From Heyndrickxia ginsengihumi (GTDB lineage: Bacteria; Bacillota; Bacilli; Bacillales; Bacillaceae_C), in NCBI RefSeq assembly GCF_011008565.1, contig NZ_JAAIWK010000005.1:1-64000 (forward strand): DNA of 64,000 nucleotides, in the 5' to 3' direction. Shown here piece after piece: positions 35,395 through 43,633 of this stretch. The translations under genes were made by a program, and so were the position numbers. The notes below the pieces were generated by a model. It searched no databases. It was not told where the DNA came from and worked only from the letters and a program-made list of their open reading frames with translations. Each line of letters opens with the position of its first letter. The stretch's first letter is position 1.

Positions 35395-35451
35395 GTATCA
35401 GCTTCTTCAATTTCTCCAATGAATCTATGTAAAGTATAAAGAAGCTGATAC
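35395..35451. repeat. Long inverted repeat between dehydrogenase and MFS genes
   Basis: GTATCAGCTTCTT (35395-35407) and AAGAAGCTGATAC (35439-35451) are perfectly complementary across a 31-base loop. No T run follows on either strand, so an mRNA-stabilising or attenuating structure fits better than a simple terminator. Confidence 0.55.
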
Positions 35452-35615
35452 AAATATACATGACTGAAATGTGGCGTATGGTAATCTATTATTCAGCTTT
35501 GTGACGTTAAGGACTTTTTATTCAAAAAGTGATTCGTTTCATTTGGTATACACTCTTATTATATTATTTTTGTAACCGCTAACAAAAATATTGAGGAAAT
35601 TGGAGGAGAAGAAGT

Positions 35616-36935
35616 ATGGGATTGAGAAACCCGTCGCCCCCTATACAAAAGAAACAATTTAAAAAGAGAACGAAAGCAAGATATATCATTTTGTTCATTT
35701 TATTTTTAAGTACTGCTTTAAATTACCTTGATAGAACGAATATATCTGTTGCAGCTCCTTTGTTAAAGAGTGACCTGCACTTAAATGCAGTTGTCTTAGG
35801 TTTAGTCTTCTCAGCTTTTGGTTGGACATATGCAATCATGCAGATTCCTGGTGGGTGGTTTTTAGATAAATTTGGAGCACGTCTCACATATGGAGTAGCG
35901 TTAGCAATTTGGTCACTGTTTACGTTGTTCCAAGCCTTTGCAAGAGGATTCGGTTCCTTATTTGGATTGAGGCTTGGACTTGGTCTCTCTGAGGCACCCG
36001 CTTTTCCGACAAACAACCGTTTAGTTGCCACATGGTTTCCTAGACATGAGCGTGCATTTGCTACAGGTTTCTACACTGCTGGTGAATATGTTGGATTAGC
36101 ATTTTTAACACCAGTTCTTGCTTGGATTGTTTCCGATTTTAGTTGGCATGCAATTTTTATCGTTACTGGGATATTGGGTCTCATTTTTGTTCCTATTTGG
36201 TTTAAATTTGTACACGACCCTAAAGATAGTCCTTACGTAAATGACGAAGAGCTTGCATATATCGCAGAAGGCGGAGGTCTTGAAGAAGAAGCGAAAGACA
36301 AGAAAAAACTAAGTTGGTCGCAGATCAGTGTCCTTCTTAAACGCCGTACACTCTGGGGGATTTATATTGGCCAATTTGGAGTAACGACAACACTATGGTT
36401 CTTCTTAACGTGGTTCCCAACTTATCTAGTAAATGAAAAGCATATGACGATTATTCATGCTGGATTTTACTCAATGGTTCCATATATTGCTGCCTTTTGT
36501 GGTGTCCTGTTTGGGGGAGCGATTTCTGATTGGCTTATTCGAAGAGGTGTATCAGCTAGTATTAGCAGGAAAACACCAATTATTATCGGACTGCTCTTAG
36601 CTTGTACAATCGTTCTTGCGAATTATACTTCTTCTATTGGTCTAGTTATAACAATTATGTCGGTTGCGTTCTTTGCTCAAGGTATGTCAGGTATCTCTTG
36701 GACACTAATTGGCGATGTTGCACCGAAAGAACTTTTAGGGCTCGCTGGAGGTATTTTTAACTTTGCAGGTAACCTATCTGGAATTGTTACACCAATTGTT
36801 ATTGGTATGATTGTCGGAGAAAGCCAGCATTTTGGCGGCGCTCTTATCTTCGTTAGTACAGTTGCGCTAGTTGGTGCGCTTTCCTATCTGCTTTTAGTTG
36901 GTAAAGTAGATAGGATTGAAATTGAATCCAAATAA
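35616..36935 (+). CDS. MFS transporter, ACS type, candidate sugar-acid importer
   Basis: This 439-residue MFS protein has 12 helices. TALNYLDRTNISVAAP at the start of helix 1 and SEAPAFPTNNRLVATWFPRHERA are the ACS-family signatures found in galactonate, glucarate and hexuronate carriers. It starts at ATG 35616 after TTGGAGGAGAAG. It is 280 bp downstream of the dehydrogenase gene and followed by a terminator. Its family strongly suggests that the cluster's substrate is a carboxylated sugar and not a free sugar or polyol, which supports the acid-oxidation pathway proposed here. Confidence 0.85.
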   Translation: MGLRNPSPPIQKKQFKKRTKARYIILFILFLSTALNYLDRTNISVAAPLLKSDLHLNAVVLGLVFSAFGWTYAIMQIPGGWFLDKFGARLTYGVALAIWSLFTLFQAFARGFGSLFGLRLGLGLSEAPAFPTNNRLVATWFPRHERAFATGFYTAGEYVGLAFLTPVLAWIVSDFSWHAIFIVTGILGLIFVPIWFKFVHDPKDSPYVNDEELAYIAEGGGLEEEAKDKKKLSWSQISVLLKRRTLWGIYIGQFGVTTTLWFFLTWFPTYLVNEKHMTIIHAGFYSMVPYIAAFCGVLFGGAISDWLIRRGVSASISRKTPIIIGLLLACTIVLANYTSSIGLVITIMSVAFFAQGMSGISWTLIGDVAPKELLGLAGGIFNFAGNLSGIVTPIVIGMIVGESQHFGGALIFVSTVALVGALSYLLLVGKVDRIEIESK

Positions 36936-36948
36936 ATTGTTCCTTGCA

Positions 36949-36998
36949 GGCTGTAATCAGTCTCCTTAAAAACGGGAGATTGCTTACAGCTTTTTTTA
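36949..36998 (+). terminator. Terminator after the MFS gene
   Basis: GCTGTAA (36950-36956) with an inner TCTCC arm pairs with GGGAGA and TTACAGC (36984-36990), followed by TTTTTTTATTTTTATT. It separates the MFS operon from the dhaK operon. Confidence 0.8.
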
Positions 36999-37019
36999 TT
37001 TTTATTGTTTTAAATTTTG

Positions 37020-37130
37020 CCGGTGATCTGTTCACTTTTCCAGGCGGTGCTGAGCCTCCCCGACGTTTCCAGGCGTGATGAGATAACCTACATGCTTTGG
37101 GCCATCTGGGAAATTACGTATCATAGTTGC
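37020..37130. other. GC-rich non-coding stretch of unknown origin
   Basis: The gap 36999-37294 contains about 100 bases clearly richer in G and C than its AT-rich surroundings, including TTTCCAGGCG twice (near 37036 and 37069) and CTGAGCCTCCCCGACG. No reading frame with a start, no RNA family that I recognise and no copy elsewhere in the window. It may be a remnant of transferred DNA or a structured RNA. Confidence 0.35.
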
Positions 37131-37294
37131 TTATTAACGGAGATTATTTGCAAAACGTTTAGATAAAATGATAAAAGTTCACTTTTGGGAAGGATTTTAA
37201 CGATGTTACAAAGTAATATATATCTTAATAAGTACATAGGAAAAACCGCGTAAAGAACATAAAAATAGATTACAAAAAAAACAAAAAATGAAAA

Positions 37295-37357
37295 TTGACA
37301 CAAATAAACGAAATGTTTTATAATTTAAAATGAAAGAAAATAAAACTAAATGAAAAT
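37295..37357 (+). promoter_or_regulatory. dhaK promoter with DeoR-type operator boxes
   Basis: TTGACA (37295-37300) and TATAAT (37319-37324) are both consensus, 18 bp apart. The spacer carries AAATAAACGAAATG (37302-37315). Downstream, GAAAATAAAACTAAATGAAA (37336-37355) resembles the second half of the box series before rpiB. Binding there would block RNA polymerase directly, so this is a strong repressed promoter, probably of the DeoR protein at 40203. Confidence 0.7.
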
Positions 37358-37399
37358 ATATATTCAGTTTAATTACCGTAATGGGATGGGGGACTTCAT

Positions 37400-38389
37400 T
37401 TGAAAAAAGTTATTAATAATCCTGATAACGTTGTACAAGAAACAATAGAAGGTTTCATAGCTGCCAATAAACATTTATATAAAAAGGTTGAAAATGTAAA
37501 CGGAGTCATTCGGAAAGACCTTAAAGATAAAGTTGCTGTAGTCACTGGTGGCGGGAGCGGACATGAGCCTTTATTTATAGGATTAGTTGGTGAAGGACTT
37601 GCGGATGGAGTAGCTCTTGGTAACGTATTTGCTGCCCCAACCCCGTATAATGTGCAGGAAGTTGCCAAAGCAGTTGATGCTGGAAAAGGTGTTTTGTTCG
37701 TTTACGGAAACTATTCAGGAGATGTTTTAAACTTTGATATGGCAGTAGAGTTATTGGAATTGGATGATATTAACTGTAAAACAGTTTTAGTAACGGATGA
37801 TGTGGCGTCTGCTCCAGTTGAACGGAAAGCGGATCGTAGAGGGATTGCTGGTGATATTTTTGTTGTCAAGATTGCAGGTGCAGCCGCAGAAAAGGGATTA
37901 TGTTTAGAAGAAGTTGCTAACATTGCACAGAGGGCAAATGATCAAACCTTTTCTATTGGTGTTGGATTGTCTCCGGGAACGATTCCGGGTGTTAAGGAAC
38001 TGCCATATACACTTGGAGATGATGAAATAGAGGTAGGAATGGGAATTCATGGTGAACCAGGAGTAGAACGTACAAAATTAAAACCTGCTGACGAGTTAAC
38101 GGATAATTTGATGGAAATTTTATTAGAGGAAGGCAACATTGTTGCAGGTGATGAGGTTTCTGTTTTAGTAAATGGCCTTGGTTCTACAACATTAATGGAA
38201 TTATTAATTGTGAACCGAAGAGTAGAACATATTTTGGAGCAACGAGGAATTAGGGCATACGATATGGATGTAAATAGTTATTGTACAACACAGGAAATGG
38301 GTGGATTCTCAATCACTCTATTGAAGTTAGATGACGAATTAAAAGAATTATATAATGCACCTGCTTATTCACCATATTACAAAAAATAA
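37400..38389 (+). CDS. dhaK: DhaK-type ketose kinase subunit; candidate L-erythrulose kinase
   Basis: This 329-residue substrate-binding subunit of a dihydroxyacetone kinase system binds the carbonyl of its ketose through a histidine, His217 in GMGIHGEPG, with GGGSGHEPLFIG forming the N-terminal pocket. It starts at TTG 37400 after GGGATGGGGGAC. The family default is dihydroxyacetone. In mycobacterial tetritol pathways a DhaK/DhaL-type kinase (LerK) phosphorylates L-erythrulose, and in this cluster the TPI-like and RpiB-like partners of that pathway are present. The DhaL subunit follows after 26 bp. No DhaM phosphotransfer subunit is seen, so direct use of ATP by the K-L pair is likely. Confidence 0.85.
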   Translation: MKKVINNPDNVVQETIEGFIAANKHLYKKVENVNGVIRKDLKDKVAVVTGGGSGHEPLFIGLVGEGLADGVALGNVFAAPTPYNVQEVAKAVDAGKGVLFVYGNYSGDVLNFDMAVELLELDDINCKTVLVTDDVASAPVERKADRRGIAGDIFVVKIAGAAAEKGLCLEEVANIAQRANDQTFSIGVGLSPGTIPGVKELPYTLGDDEIEVGMGIHGEPGVERTKLKPADELTDNLMEILLEEGNIVAGDEVSVLVNGLGSTTLMELLIVNRRVEHILEQRGIRAYDMDVNSYCTTQEMGGFSITLLKLDDELKELYNAPAYSPYYKK

Positions 38390-38415
38390 GTGATTAATAG
38401 ATAGGAGGAAATATC

Positions 38416-39084
38416 ATGGAAAAAAGTATACAAACAACAGGTTTAAACGCAACTCAAGTTAAAGATATGTTTCTTTATGTTGGTGAGAAAGTTCAAGAAA
38501 ATAAACCGTTTTTAACAAAAATTGATAGCGCTATCGGTGATGGAGATCATGGAATCGGAATGTCTGTTGGTTTTAAAAAGGCGGAGGAAAATCTAGGAAA
38601 AAAAGAGTTTACGAATATTCATGATGTATTTAAAACAATCGGTATGTCAATGATTTCATCTATGGGAGGAGCATCCGGCATTATTTTTGGCACTCTGTTT
38701 ACTGGTGGAATTAAAGGGCTTGAACCAAAAGAAGAATTAGATCTTCCGTTATTAGCTGAAATTCTTGAAAAGGCATTAACTTCAATCAAGGTGAGAGGAA
38801 AAGCTAGTTTAGGAGATAAAACGATGATTGATGCACTAGAACCAGCGGTAAACAGTTTAAAGCAGAGTGCAGCTAGCAATCAAAGTTTGTTAGCAGGCCT
38901 TAAAGAGGCTGAAGAAAGTGCAGCAAAAGGTGTGGAGAACACAAAAGAATATATTGCAAAATTTGGTAGAGCCAAATCTTTAGGTGAGAGAGCCATCGGC
39001 CATCAAGATGCTGGTGCAACAACTGTATGGATTATGTTTAAATCTATGAGAGAATGGCTAGAGGAGTTCGCTAATCGTGGATAA
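38416..39084 (+). CDS. dhaL: DhaL-type nucleotide-binding kinase subunit
   Basis: This 222-residue all-helical subunit holds the nucleotide. The magnesium-binding aspartates are Asp37, Asp42 and Asp44 in KIDSAIGDGDHGIGMS, and the later GGASGIIFGTLF and SLGDKTMIDAL blocks match DhaL. It works with the DhaK protein encoded just upstream. Start ATG follows TAGGAGGAAAT. Its last 8 bases overlap the start of the TPI-like gene, so the three genes are translationally coupled. Classical PTS-dependent DhaL keeps a tightly bound ADP and needs DhaM; the absence of a linked dhaM favours an ATP-dependent form. Confidence 0.87.
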   Translation: MEKSIQTTGLNATQVKDMFLYVGEKVQENKPFLTKIDSAIGDGDHGIGMSVGFKKAEENLGKKEFTNIHDVFKTIGMSMISSMGGASGIIFGTLFTGGIKGLEPKEELDLPLLAEILEKALTSIKVRGKASLGDKTMIDALEPAVNSLKQSAASNQSLLAGLKEAEESAAKGVENTKEYIAKFGRAKSLGERAIGHQDAGATTVWIMFKSMREWLEEFANRG

Positions 39085-39850
39085 GATTTGGATCGGTACC
39101 AATTGGAAGATGACAAAGACATTGGCTGAGGGATTATCCTATTCAACAAAACTTAAAAGTATTTCAAAAGAGATATCACCAAACATAGAATTATTTATTA
39201 TTCCTTCCTACACAGCATTGTTGCCGATTAAGGAGATTATTTCTGGATCAAGCATTCAACTAGGTGCTCAAAATATGCACTGGGAAGATCGAGGTGCCTA
39301 TACTGGCGAAATTTCCCCAAAGATGCTAGATGAAATTGGCATAGATATTATTGAACTAGGACATTCGGAACGAAGACAATATTTTAATGAAAATGACAAT
39401 GCAATTAATAAAAAGGTGCTAGCTGCTTTGAAATACAATATGAAACCTCTTATTTGCATTGGAGAAAATCTAGAACAAAAAAATAATAATATTTCAAAGG
39501 AAATATTGGCAACACAATTAAAGGTTTGCTTGAAACATTTGTCTGAAGAGCAGGCAAGGCATGTAATGGTTGCTTATGAACCTGTTTGGGCAATAGGAGA
39601 GCAAGGGATACCTGCTGATGCCGAATATATTGCGGCTATTCATACATTTATACGGGATACATTGAAAGTGCTTTTCCCTGATGCTGGAATAGATATTCCT
39701 CTTTTATATGGTGGGAGTGTGAATCAGAACAATTTCCTTGAATATATCGAAATTGAGAATGTTGATGGCCTGTTCATTGGAAGGGCGGCTTGGGATATTG
39801 AAAGTTTCCAATATATTCTCAAACAACTGGATTCTCATATGTTTGTCTAA
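39077..39850 (+). CDS. Triosephosphate-isomerase-like protein; candidate L-erythrulose 1-phosphate isomerase
   Basis: This 257-residue TIM barrel has the catalytic residues of the TPI family: Lys11 in GTNWKMT, His96 in ELGHSERRQYF and Glu168 in VAYEPVWAIGEQG, plus the phosphate loop LLYGGSVN. It starts at GTG 39077 inside the end of dhaL. A second TPI coupled to a DhaK/DhaL kinase is the arrangement of tetritol catabolism, where the TPI-like enzyme (LerI or EryH) converts L-erythrulose 1-phosphate to D-erythrulose 4-phosphate. Ordinary triosephosphate isomerase activity for dihydroxyacetone phosphate is the alternative. The housekeeping tpiA normally lies with glycolytic genes, not here. Confidence 0.82.
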   Translation: MDKIWIGTNWKMTKTLAEGLSYSTKLKSISKEISPNIELFIIPSYTALLPIKEIISGSSIQLGAQNMHWEDRGAYTGEISPKMLDEIGIDIIELGHSERRQYFNENDNAINKKVLAALKYNMKPLICIGENLEQKNNNISKEILATQLKVCLKHLSEEQARHVMVAYEPVWAIGEQGIPADAEYIAAIHTFIRDTLKVLFPDAGIDIPLLYGGSVNQNNFLEYIEIENVDGLFIGRAAWDIESFQYILKQLDSHMFV

Positions 39851-39914
39851 AAAGTGATTGGGAGAATTGAATGAAAGAATGAGCGGCTTTGGATCATATT
39901 CATCCAGATAGAGT

Positions 39915-39957
39915 AAACTGTATCCTTAAAAGAAGTCAAAAAGGATACAGTTTTTTT
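39915..39957 (+). terminator. Terminator after the dhaK-dhaL-TPI operon
   Basis: AAACTGTATCCTT (39915-39927) pairs with AAGGATACAGTTT (39941-39953) around a 13-base loop and ends in TTTTTTT. The rest of the gap up to 40202 holds TATAAT-like promoter sequence for the regulator gene. Confidence 0.85.
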
Positions 39958-40202
39958 AAACTAGTTATAACTATTAAAGAAACACTTTTATAAACTGTAC
40001 ACGTCATTATTAATTTTCATCATTTTCTTTTACCTCGTTCATAAAAAAGGGATAAATGAAAGCAAATTTGTGATAAAGGAAAACATTCTATTTAAAAAAA
40101 CTAGTAGTTTTTGTCTATTTTCCTTTATAATATAATGTGTTTATTTCTAATATGTAGGTAAAAATGAGAAAATATAAAAACAAGTTATGAGGAGGTGAAA
40201 AT

Positions 40203-40973
40203 ATGTTCGCTGATCAACGCAGAAATAAAATCCTTGAAATCGTAACAGAAAAGGGGACCGTGACAGTAAATGAACTGACAAGTTTACTTAATATTTCTGC
40301 TGCAACCATTCGATCAGATTTGAATCAGATGGAGAAACAAGGGTTACTGAATCGAACACATGGTGGAGCAATGATAAAGGAAGAAGATTCGGAGTTACTA
40401 GATAAAAGATATGAAGAAAGAGAAAAAAAGTTCCGAGTTGAAAAGCAAAGAATTGGCAGTAATGCGCTAAAATATATACAAGAAGGCCAATGTATTCTCT
40501 TAGATGCAAGTACTACCTGCTTTGAGCTAGCTCGATATTTAAGAGATGTGAAAATAAGGCTAACGGTTGTTACAAGTGGAATCGCTACTGCTGTCATGCT
40601 GAAGGAAAATCCGTATCTAACTGTCATTATAATTGGTGGCATTGTAAGAAATTCTTCCAATTCGGTTGAAGGGATGCTCGGCGAAGAGCTTTTGCAAAAG
40701 ATTAATGTCGATATTTTGTTTACCTCTGCCTATGCCTTTAATATTAAAGATGGTCTTACTGACTTTAGCTACTATGAAGTTGAATTAAAAAGAAAAATGG
40801 TATCAGTAGCCTCAAAAGTTATCGCTTTATTAGATCATAGTAAAATGGACAAGAGCTCCATTGCGACATTTGCTCGTCCTGATGAGATTGACTTATTGAT
40901 TACAGATAAAGAAGCGCCTGAAGAAATAACTGATTACTTTGTCAATCATGGTATCGCCTTAGAAATCGCATAA
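40203..40973 (+). CDS. DeoR-family regulator, likely controller of the erythrulose-type genes
   Basis: This 256-residue repressor has an N-terminal DeoR helix-turn-helix (RRNKILEIVTEKGTVTVNEL at residues 6-25, then ISAATIRSDLNQME) and a C-terminal sugar-phosphate sensor domain. The usual D-x-G-T-T effector loop reads LLDASTTCFELARYL, and the late DHSKMDKSS motif is present. Start ATG follows GAGGAGGTGAAA. DeoR proteins respond to phosphorylated intermediates and bind short repeated boxes. AAACGAAA-type boxes before rpiB, the 33487 operon and dhaK make it the obvious local candidate. It ends at palindrome copy 4 and is convergent with the ABC transporter genes. Confidence 0.85.
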   Translation: MFADQRRNKILEIVTEKGTVTVNELTSLLNISAATIRSDLNQMEKQGLLNRTHGGAMIKEEDSELLDKRYEEREKKFRVEKQRIGSNALKYIQEGQCILLDASTTCFELARYLRDVKIRLTVVTSGIATAVMLKENPYLTVIIIGGIVRNSSNSVEGMLGEELLQKINVDILFTSAYAFNIKDGLTDFSYYEVELKRKMVSVASKVIALLDHSKMDKSSIATFARPDEIDLLITDKEAPEEITDYFVNHGIALEIA

Positions 40974-40974
40974 A

Positions 40975-41020
40975 GTGCCTGACCCCTTTTGTGCTTTATC
41001 GCACAAAAGGGGTCAGGCAC
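40975..41020. repeat. Repeated palindrome, copy 4, between convergent genes
   Basis: Perfect arms at 40975-40994 and 41001-41020, loop TTTATC, identical to copies 1 and 3. It begins 2 bp after the deoR-type stop and ends 4 bp before the stop of the ABC ATPase gene on the other strand, filling the 50-bp gap as a bidirectional terminator would. Confidence 0.92.
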
Positions 41021-41023
41021 CTA

Positions 41024-41770
41024 TTATAAAACGGACGATAAAAGTTTTTGAGAGTATGAGTGTTGTGGTGTTTCGAAGACATCTTTTGTATCGCCTATTT
41101 CTACAATAATCCCTTTATACATGACAGCAACCCGTTCACACATGTAGCGAATAACGGACATATTGTGAGAGATAAATAGATAGGTTAATTGCTGTTCTCT
41201 CTGTAATTCTTTTAATAAATTTAATATTTGTGCTTGAATTGATACGTCGAGGGCTGATGTCGGTTCATCTAATATGATAAAAGTCGGTTCTGTTATGAGT
41301 GCCCTTGCAATGGCGATTCTTTGTCTTTGTCCGCCGCTAAATTCATGTGGAAATCTTCCAAGATGCTCCTCTTGAAGACCTACCCGCTGAATTAATTGTT
41401 TTAATTTCTGTGACTTTTCTTTTCTCTCTGTTCGCGGCAGTGCAAGCAATGGCTCTAAAATAATGTCTTTAATCCGCATTCTTGGATCAAGCGATGAATG
41501 CGGATCTTGGAATACTGTTTGAATTTCACCTGGGCGAATTCGTTGGTATTGTTTCTTCTTCCATAATGATTTACCTTCATACGTAATTATTCCACTCGTC
41601 GGAGCTTCCAGACCGATCAGCATCTTTCCTAATGTACTTTTTCCAGAACCAGATTCACCAACTAATCCCAGAATTTCCCCGCGCTTAATGCTCATATCGA
41701 CTGGCCCTACCGCTTTCGTGCTATGTTTACCAGTATAATAAGTTTTTTCTACTTGCTTGATTTCAATCAT
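41024..41770 (-). CDS. Peptide ABC transporter ATP-binding protein, OppF/DppF type
   Basis: This 248-residue ATPase has Walker A GESGSGKST, signature FSGGQRQRIAIARAL, Walker B FIILDEPTSALD and the H-loop FISHN. It pairs with the OppD-type ATPase to energise dipeptide import. Minus-strand ATG 41770 overlaps the TGA of the upstream gene as ATGA, so translation is coupled; a longer frame upstream lies inside that gene. It is shorter than many OppF proteins because it lacks the C-terminal oligopeptide-transporter extension and stops soon after GDTKDVFETPQHSYSQKLLS. It is the last gene of the operon and ends at palindrome copy 4. Confidence 0.88.
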   Translation of the reverse strand: MIEIKQVEKTYYTGKHSTKAVGPVDMSIKRGEILGLVGESGSGKSTLGKMLIGLEAPTSGIITYEGKSLWKKKQYQRIRPGEIQTVFQDPHSSLDPRMRIKDIILEPLLALPRTERKEKSQKLKQLIQRVGLQEEHLGRFPHEFSGGQRQRIAIARALITEPTFIILDEPTSALDVSIQAQILNLLKELQREQQLTYLFISHNMSVIRYMCERVAVMYKGIIVEIGDTKDVFETPQHSYSQKLLSSVL

Positions 41771-42735
41771 AAGACCGCCCTTTCTAGCCAACAGGCTGCT
41801 TGGTGAGCAGAGTCGTTAACAGTGGATAATGTAGGGTGGTTGCTATTGCAAATTTCCATTTTTTTATAGCAGCGAGCAGCAAAAGCACAACCACTAGGGC
41901 GATGAAGCAAACTTGGAGACTCTCCAGTGATTGCCTTTAATGGCTGGGTAGGTTCAGTTAAATCAGGTAACGCGTTCAATAATGATTGTGTATATGGATG
42001 AAAAGGATGTTCCAAAATATCTTTTGTTCTCCCGCTTTCAACCACTTCTCCGGCATACATGACCACTGTTCTGTCACATACTTTAGCAACAACTCCTAAA
42101 TCGTGAGTAATTAGTAGAACGGAGGTCCCTCTTTTTTGATTTAATTCTTTAATGAGATTTAAAATTTCATACTGAATTGTGACATCGAGTGCAGTTGTTG
42201 GTTCATCGGCAATTAATAAGTTTGGTGGGGATGACATCGCGAGTGCAATGACAATTCGCTGGCGCATTCCACCGCTTAATTCAAATGGATATTTCTTTGC
42301 GACGAGCTCAGGATGATCAATATGAACATCATGTAAAGCTTGTAGGACTAACTCCCTAGCCTGTTTTGTGGAGATATTTCGATGTTGTTTAATCACGTGA
42401 AGTAATTGTTTTCCGATTTTCATCGTAGGATGGAGGGCAGTCATTGGTTCTTGGAACACCATGCCAATTTCTTTTCCTCTTAGTGCTTGCCGATCATTAG
42501 GTTTTAATTGAAGAAGATCCCTGCCATTATATATGATTTCCCCGCTTGAGATGATTGCATTTTCTTCTAATAATCCAAGAATTGATAGAGCAGTAATTGA
42601 TTTGCCGGATCCAGATTCACCGACAATGCCTAATATTTCCCCTTTTTGGAGGGAGAGATGAATATTTTTTAATGCTTCCGTTCGCCCGCGCATTCCTACA
42701 AAATCGACATGTAAGTTTTTAATATCCAACAGCAT
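41767..42735 (-). CDS. Peptide ABC transporter ATP-binding protein, OppD/DppD type
   Basis: This 322-residue ATPase has Walker A GESGSGKSI, signature LSGGMRQRIVIALAM and Walker B LLIADEPTTALD. The C-terminal extension has the four cysteines of oligopeptide ATPases (SGCAFAARCYKKMEIC and a later AACW), which in this family bind an iron-sulfur cluster or metal. It starts at ATG 42735 after AGGAAAAGAT, 11 bp after the OppC-type gene. With its partner at 41024 it forms the heterodimeric motor. Confidence 0.9.
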   Translation of the reverse strand: MLLDIKNLHVDFVGMRGRTEALKNIHLSLQKGEILGIVGESGSGKSITALSILGLLEENAIISSGEIIYNGRDLLQLKPNDRQALRGKEIGMVFQEPMTALHPTMKIGKQLLHVIKQHRNISTKQARELVLQALHDVHIDHPELVAKKYPFELSGGMRQRIVIALAMSSPPNLLIADEPTTALDVTIQYEILNLIKELNQKRGTSVLLITHDLGVVAKVCDRTVVMYAGEVVESGRTKDILEHPFHPYTQSLLNALPDLTEPTQPLKAITGESPSLLHRPSGCAFAARCYKKMEICNSNHPTLSTVNDSAHQAACWLERAVL

Positions 42736-42746
42736 ATCTTTTCCTC

Positions 42747-43625
42747 CTATCTTGCTGATTTAGGGTCTAGTATATCGCGAATACCATCTCCAATTAGATT
42801 AAGAGCGCCAGATGATAGAAATAGCATGAGCCCCGGAAAAGTAGGATACCACCAATAAGTTAATAAATATTCCCAACCTACGCTAATCATTGCTCCCCAT
42901 TCTGGTGTAGGAGGTTGAGCGCCAAGTCCCAAAAATCCAAGAGTGGATATTAATAAAATTGCATCGCCTACATCTAGCGTTGCTTGAATGATAACTGGAG
43001 AAAAAGAGTTTGGAATGAAATGCTTGAGAATAATTCGTATTTTGCCAATCCCAAAGGTTTCAGCTGACTTTACAAACAGTGTTTCTTTTAAAACTAATGC
43101 TTCACCTCTTGCTAAGCGAATATAAACAGGTATTTTTACAATTGCAATGGCGATCATAGCGTTTTGCAAGCTTGGTCCTAATACAGCTGCTAAGGCCATT
43201 GCTAATATTAGATTTGGAAATGCAAGCAGCATATCTGCAATCCGCATAATGATTTGATCTAAAATTCTTCCTACATATCCAGAAACCGTTCCGACAACAA
43301 CACCAACGAGGCTTGCGATTACGATGACAACAATGCCGAAACCAAGTGATAATCTTGCACCATATAAGATTCTTGTAAAAATGTCCCTCCCAACTTCATC
43401 CGTTCCGAACAAATGATGGAAAGAGGGAGATTGGAACTTTTCGGAAATATTGATTTTCGTTGGGTTGTATGGTGTAACAATTGGAGCAAATAAAGATAGC
43501 AAAATAATTATTCCGAGAATAAAGATGCCAATCCAGGTCATTTTATTTTGCTTCAACTTATACCAAATGGGGTTTGTTTTTAATGAGCGTATTTTTTCAC
43601 TATAAGTAATTGAAGAAGCCACCAT
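42747..43625 (-). CDS. Peptide ABC transporter permease, OppC/DppC type
   Basis: This 292-residue inner-membrane permease has about six helices and an N-terminal cytoplasmic stretch. Conserved blocks are HLFGTDEVGRDIFTRILYGARLSL and the EAA loop, which reads SAETFGIGKIRIILKHFIPN. Two adjacent ATG codons (43628 and 43625) are possible; the second is better spaced from AGGGGG. It follows the OppB-type gene by 8 bp. It forms the channel heterodimer with the protein encoded at 43634. Confidence 0.88.
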   Translation of the reverse strand: MVASSITYSEKIRSLKTNPIWYKLKQNKMTWIGIFILGIIILLSLFAPIVTPYNPTKINISEKFQSPSFHHLFGTDEVGRDIFTRILYGARLSLGFGIVVIVIASLVGVVVGTVSGYVGRILDQIIMRIADMLLAFPNLILAMALAAVLGPSLQNAMIAIAIVKIPVYIRLARGEALVLKETLFVKSAETFGIGKIRIILKHFIPNSFSPVIIQATLDVGDAILLISTLGFLGLGAQPPTPEWGAMISVGWEYLLTYWWYPTFPGLMLFLSSGALNLIGDGIRDILDPKSAR

Positions 43626-43633
43626 CATTCCCC

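Noticed and set aside
35395-35451. Intrinsic terminator between dehydrogenase and MFS genes
   Set aside because: The stem is perfect, but the loop is long and no T run follows on either strand.
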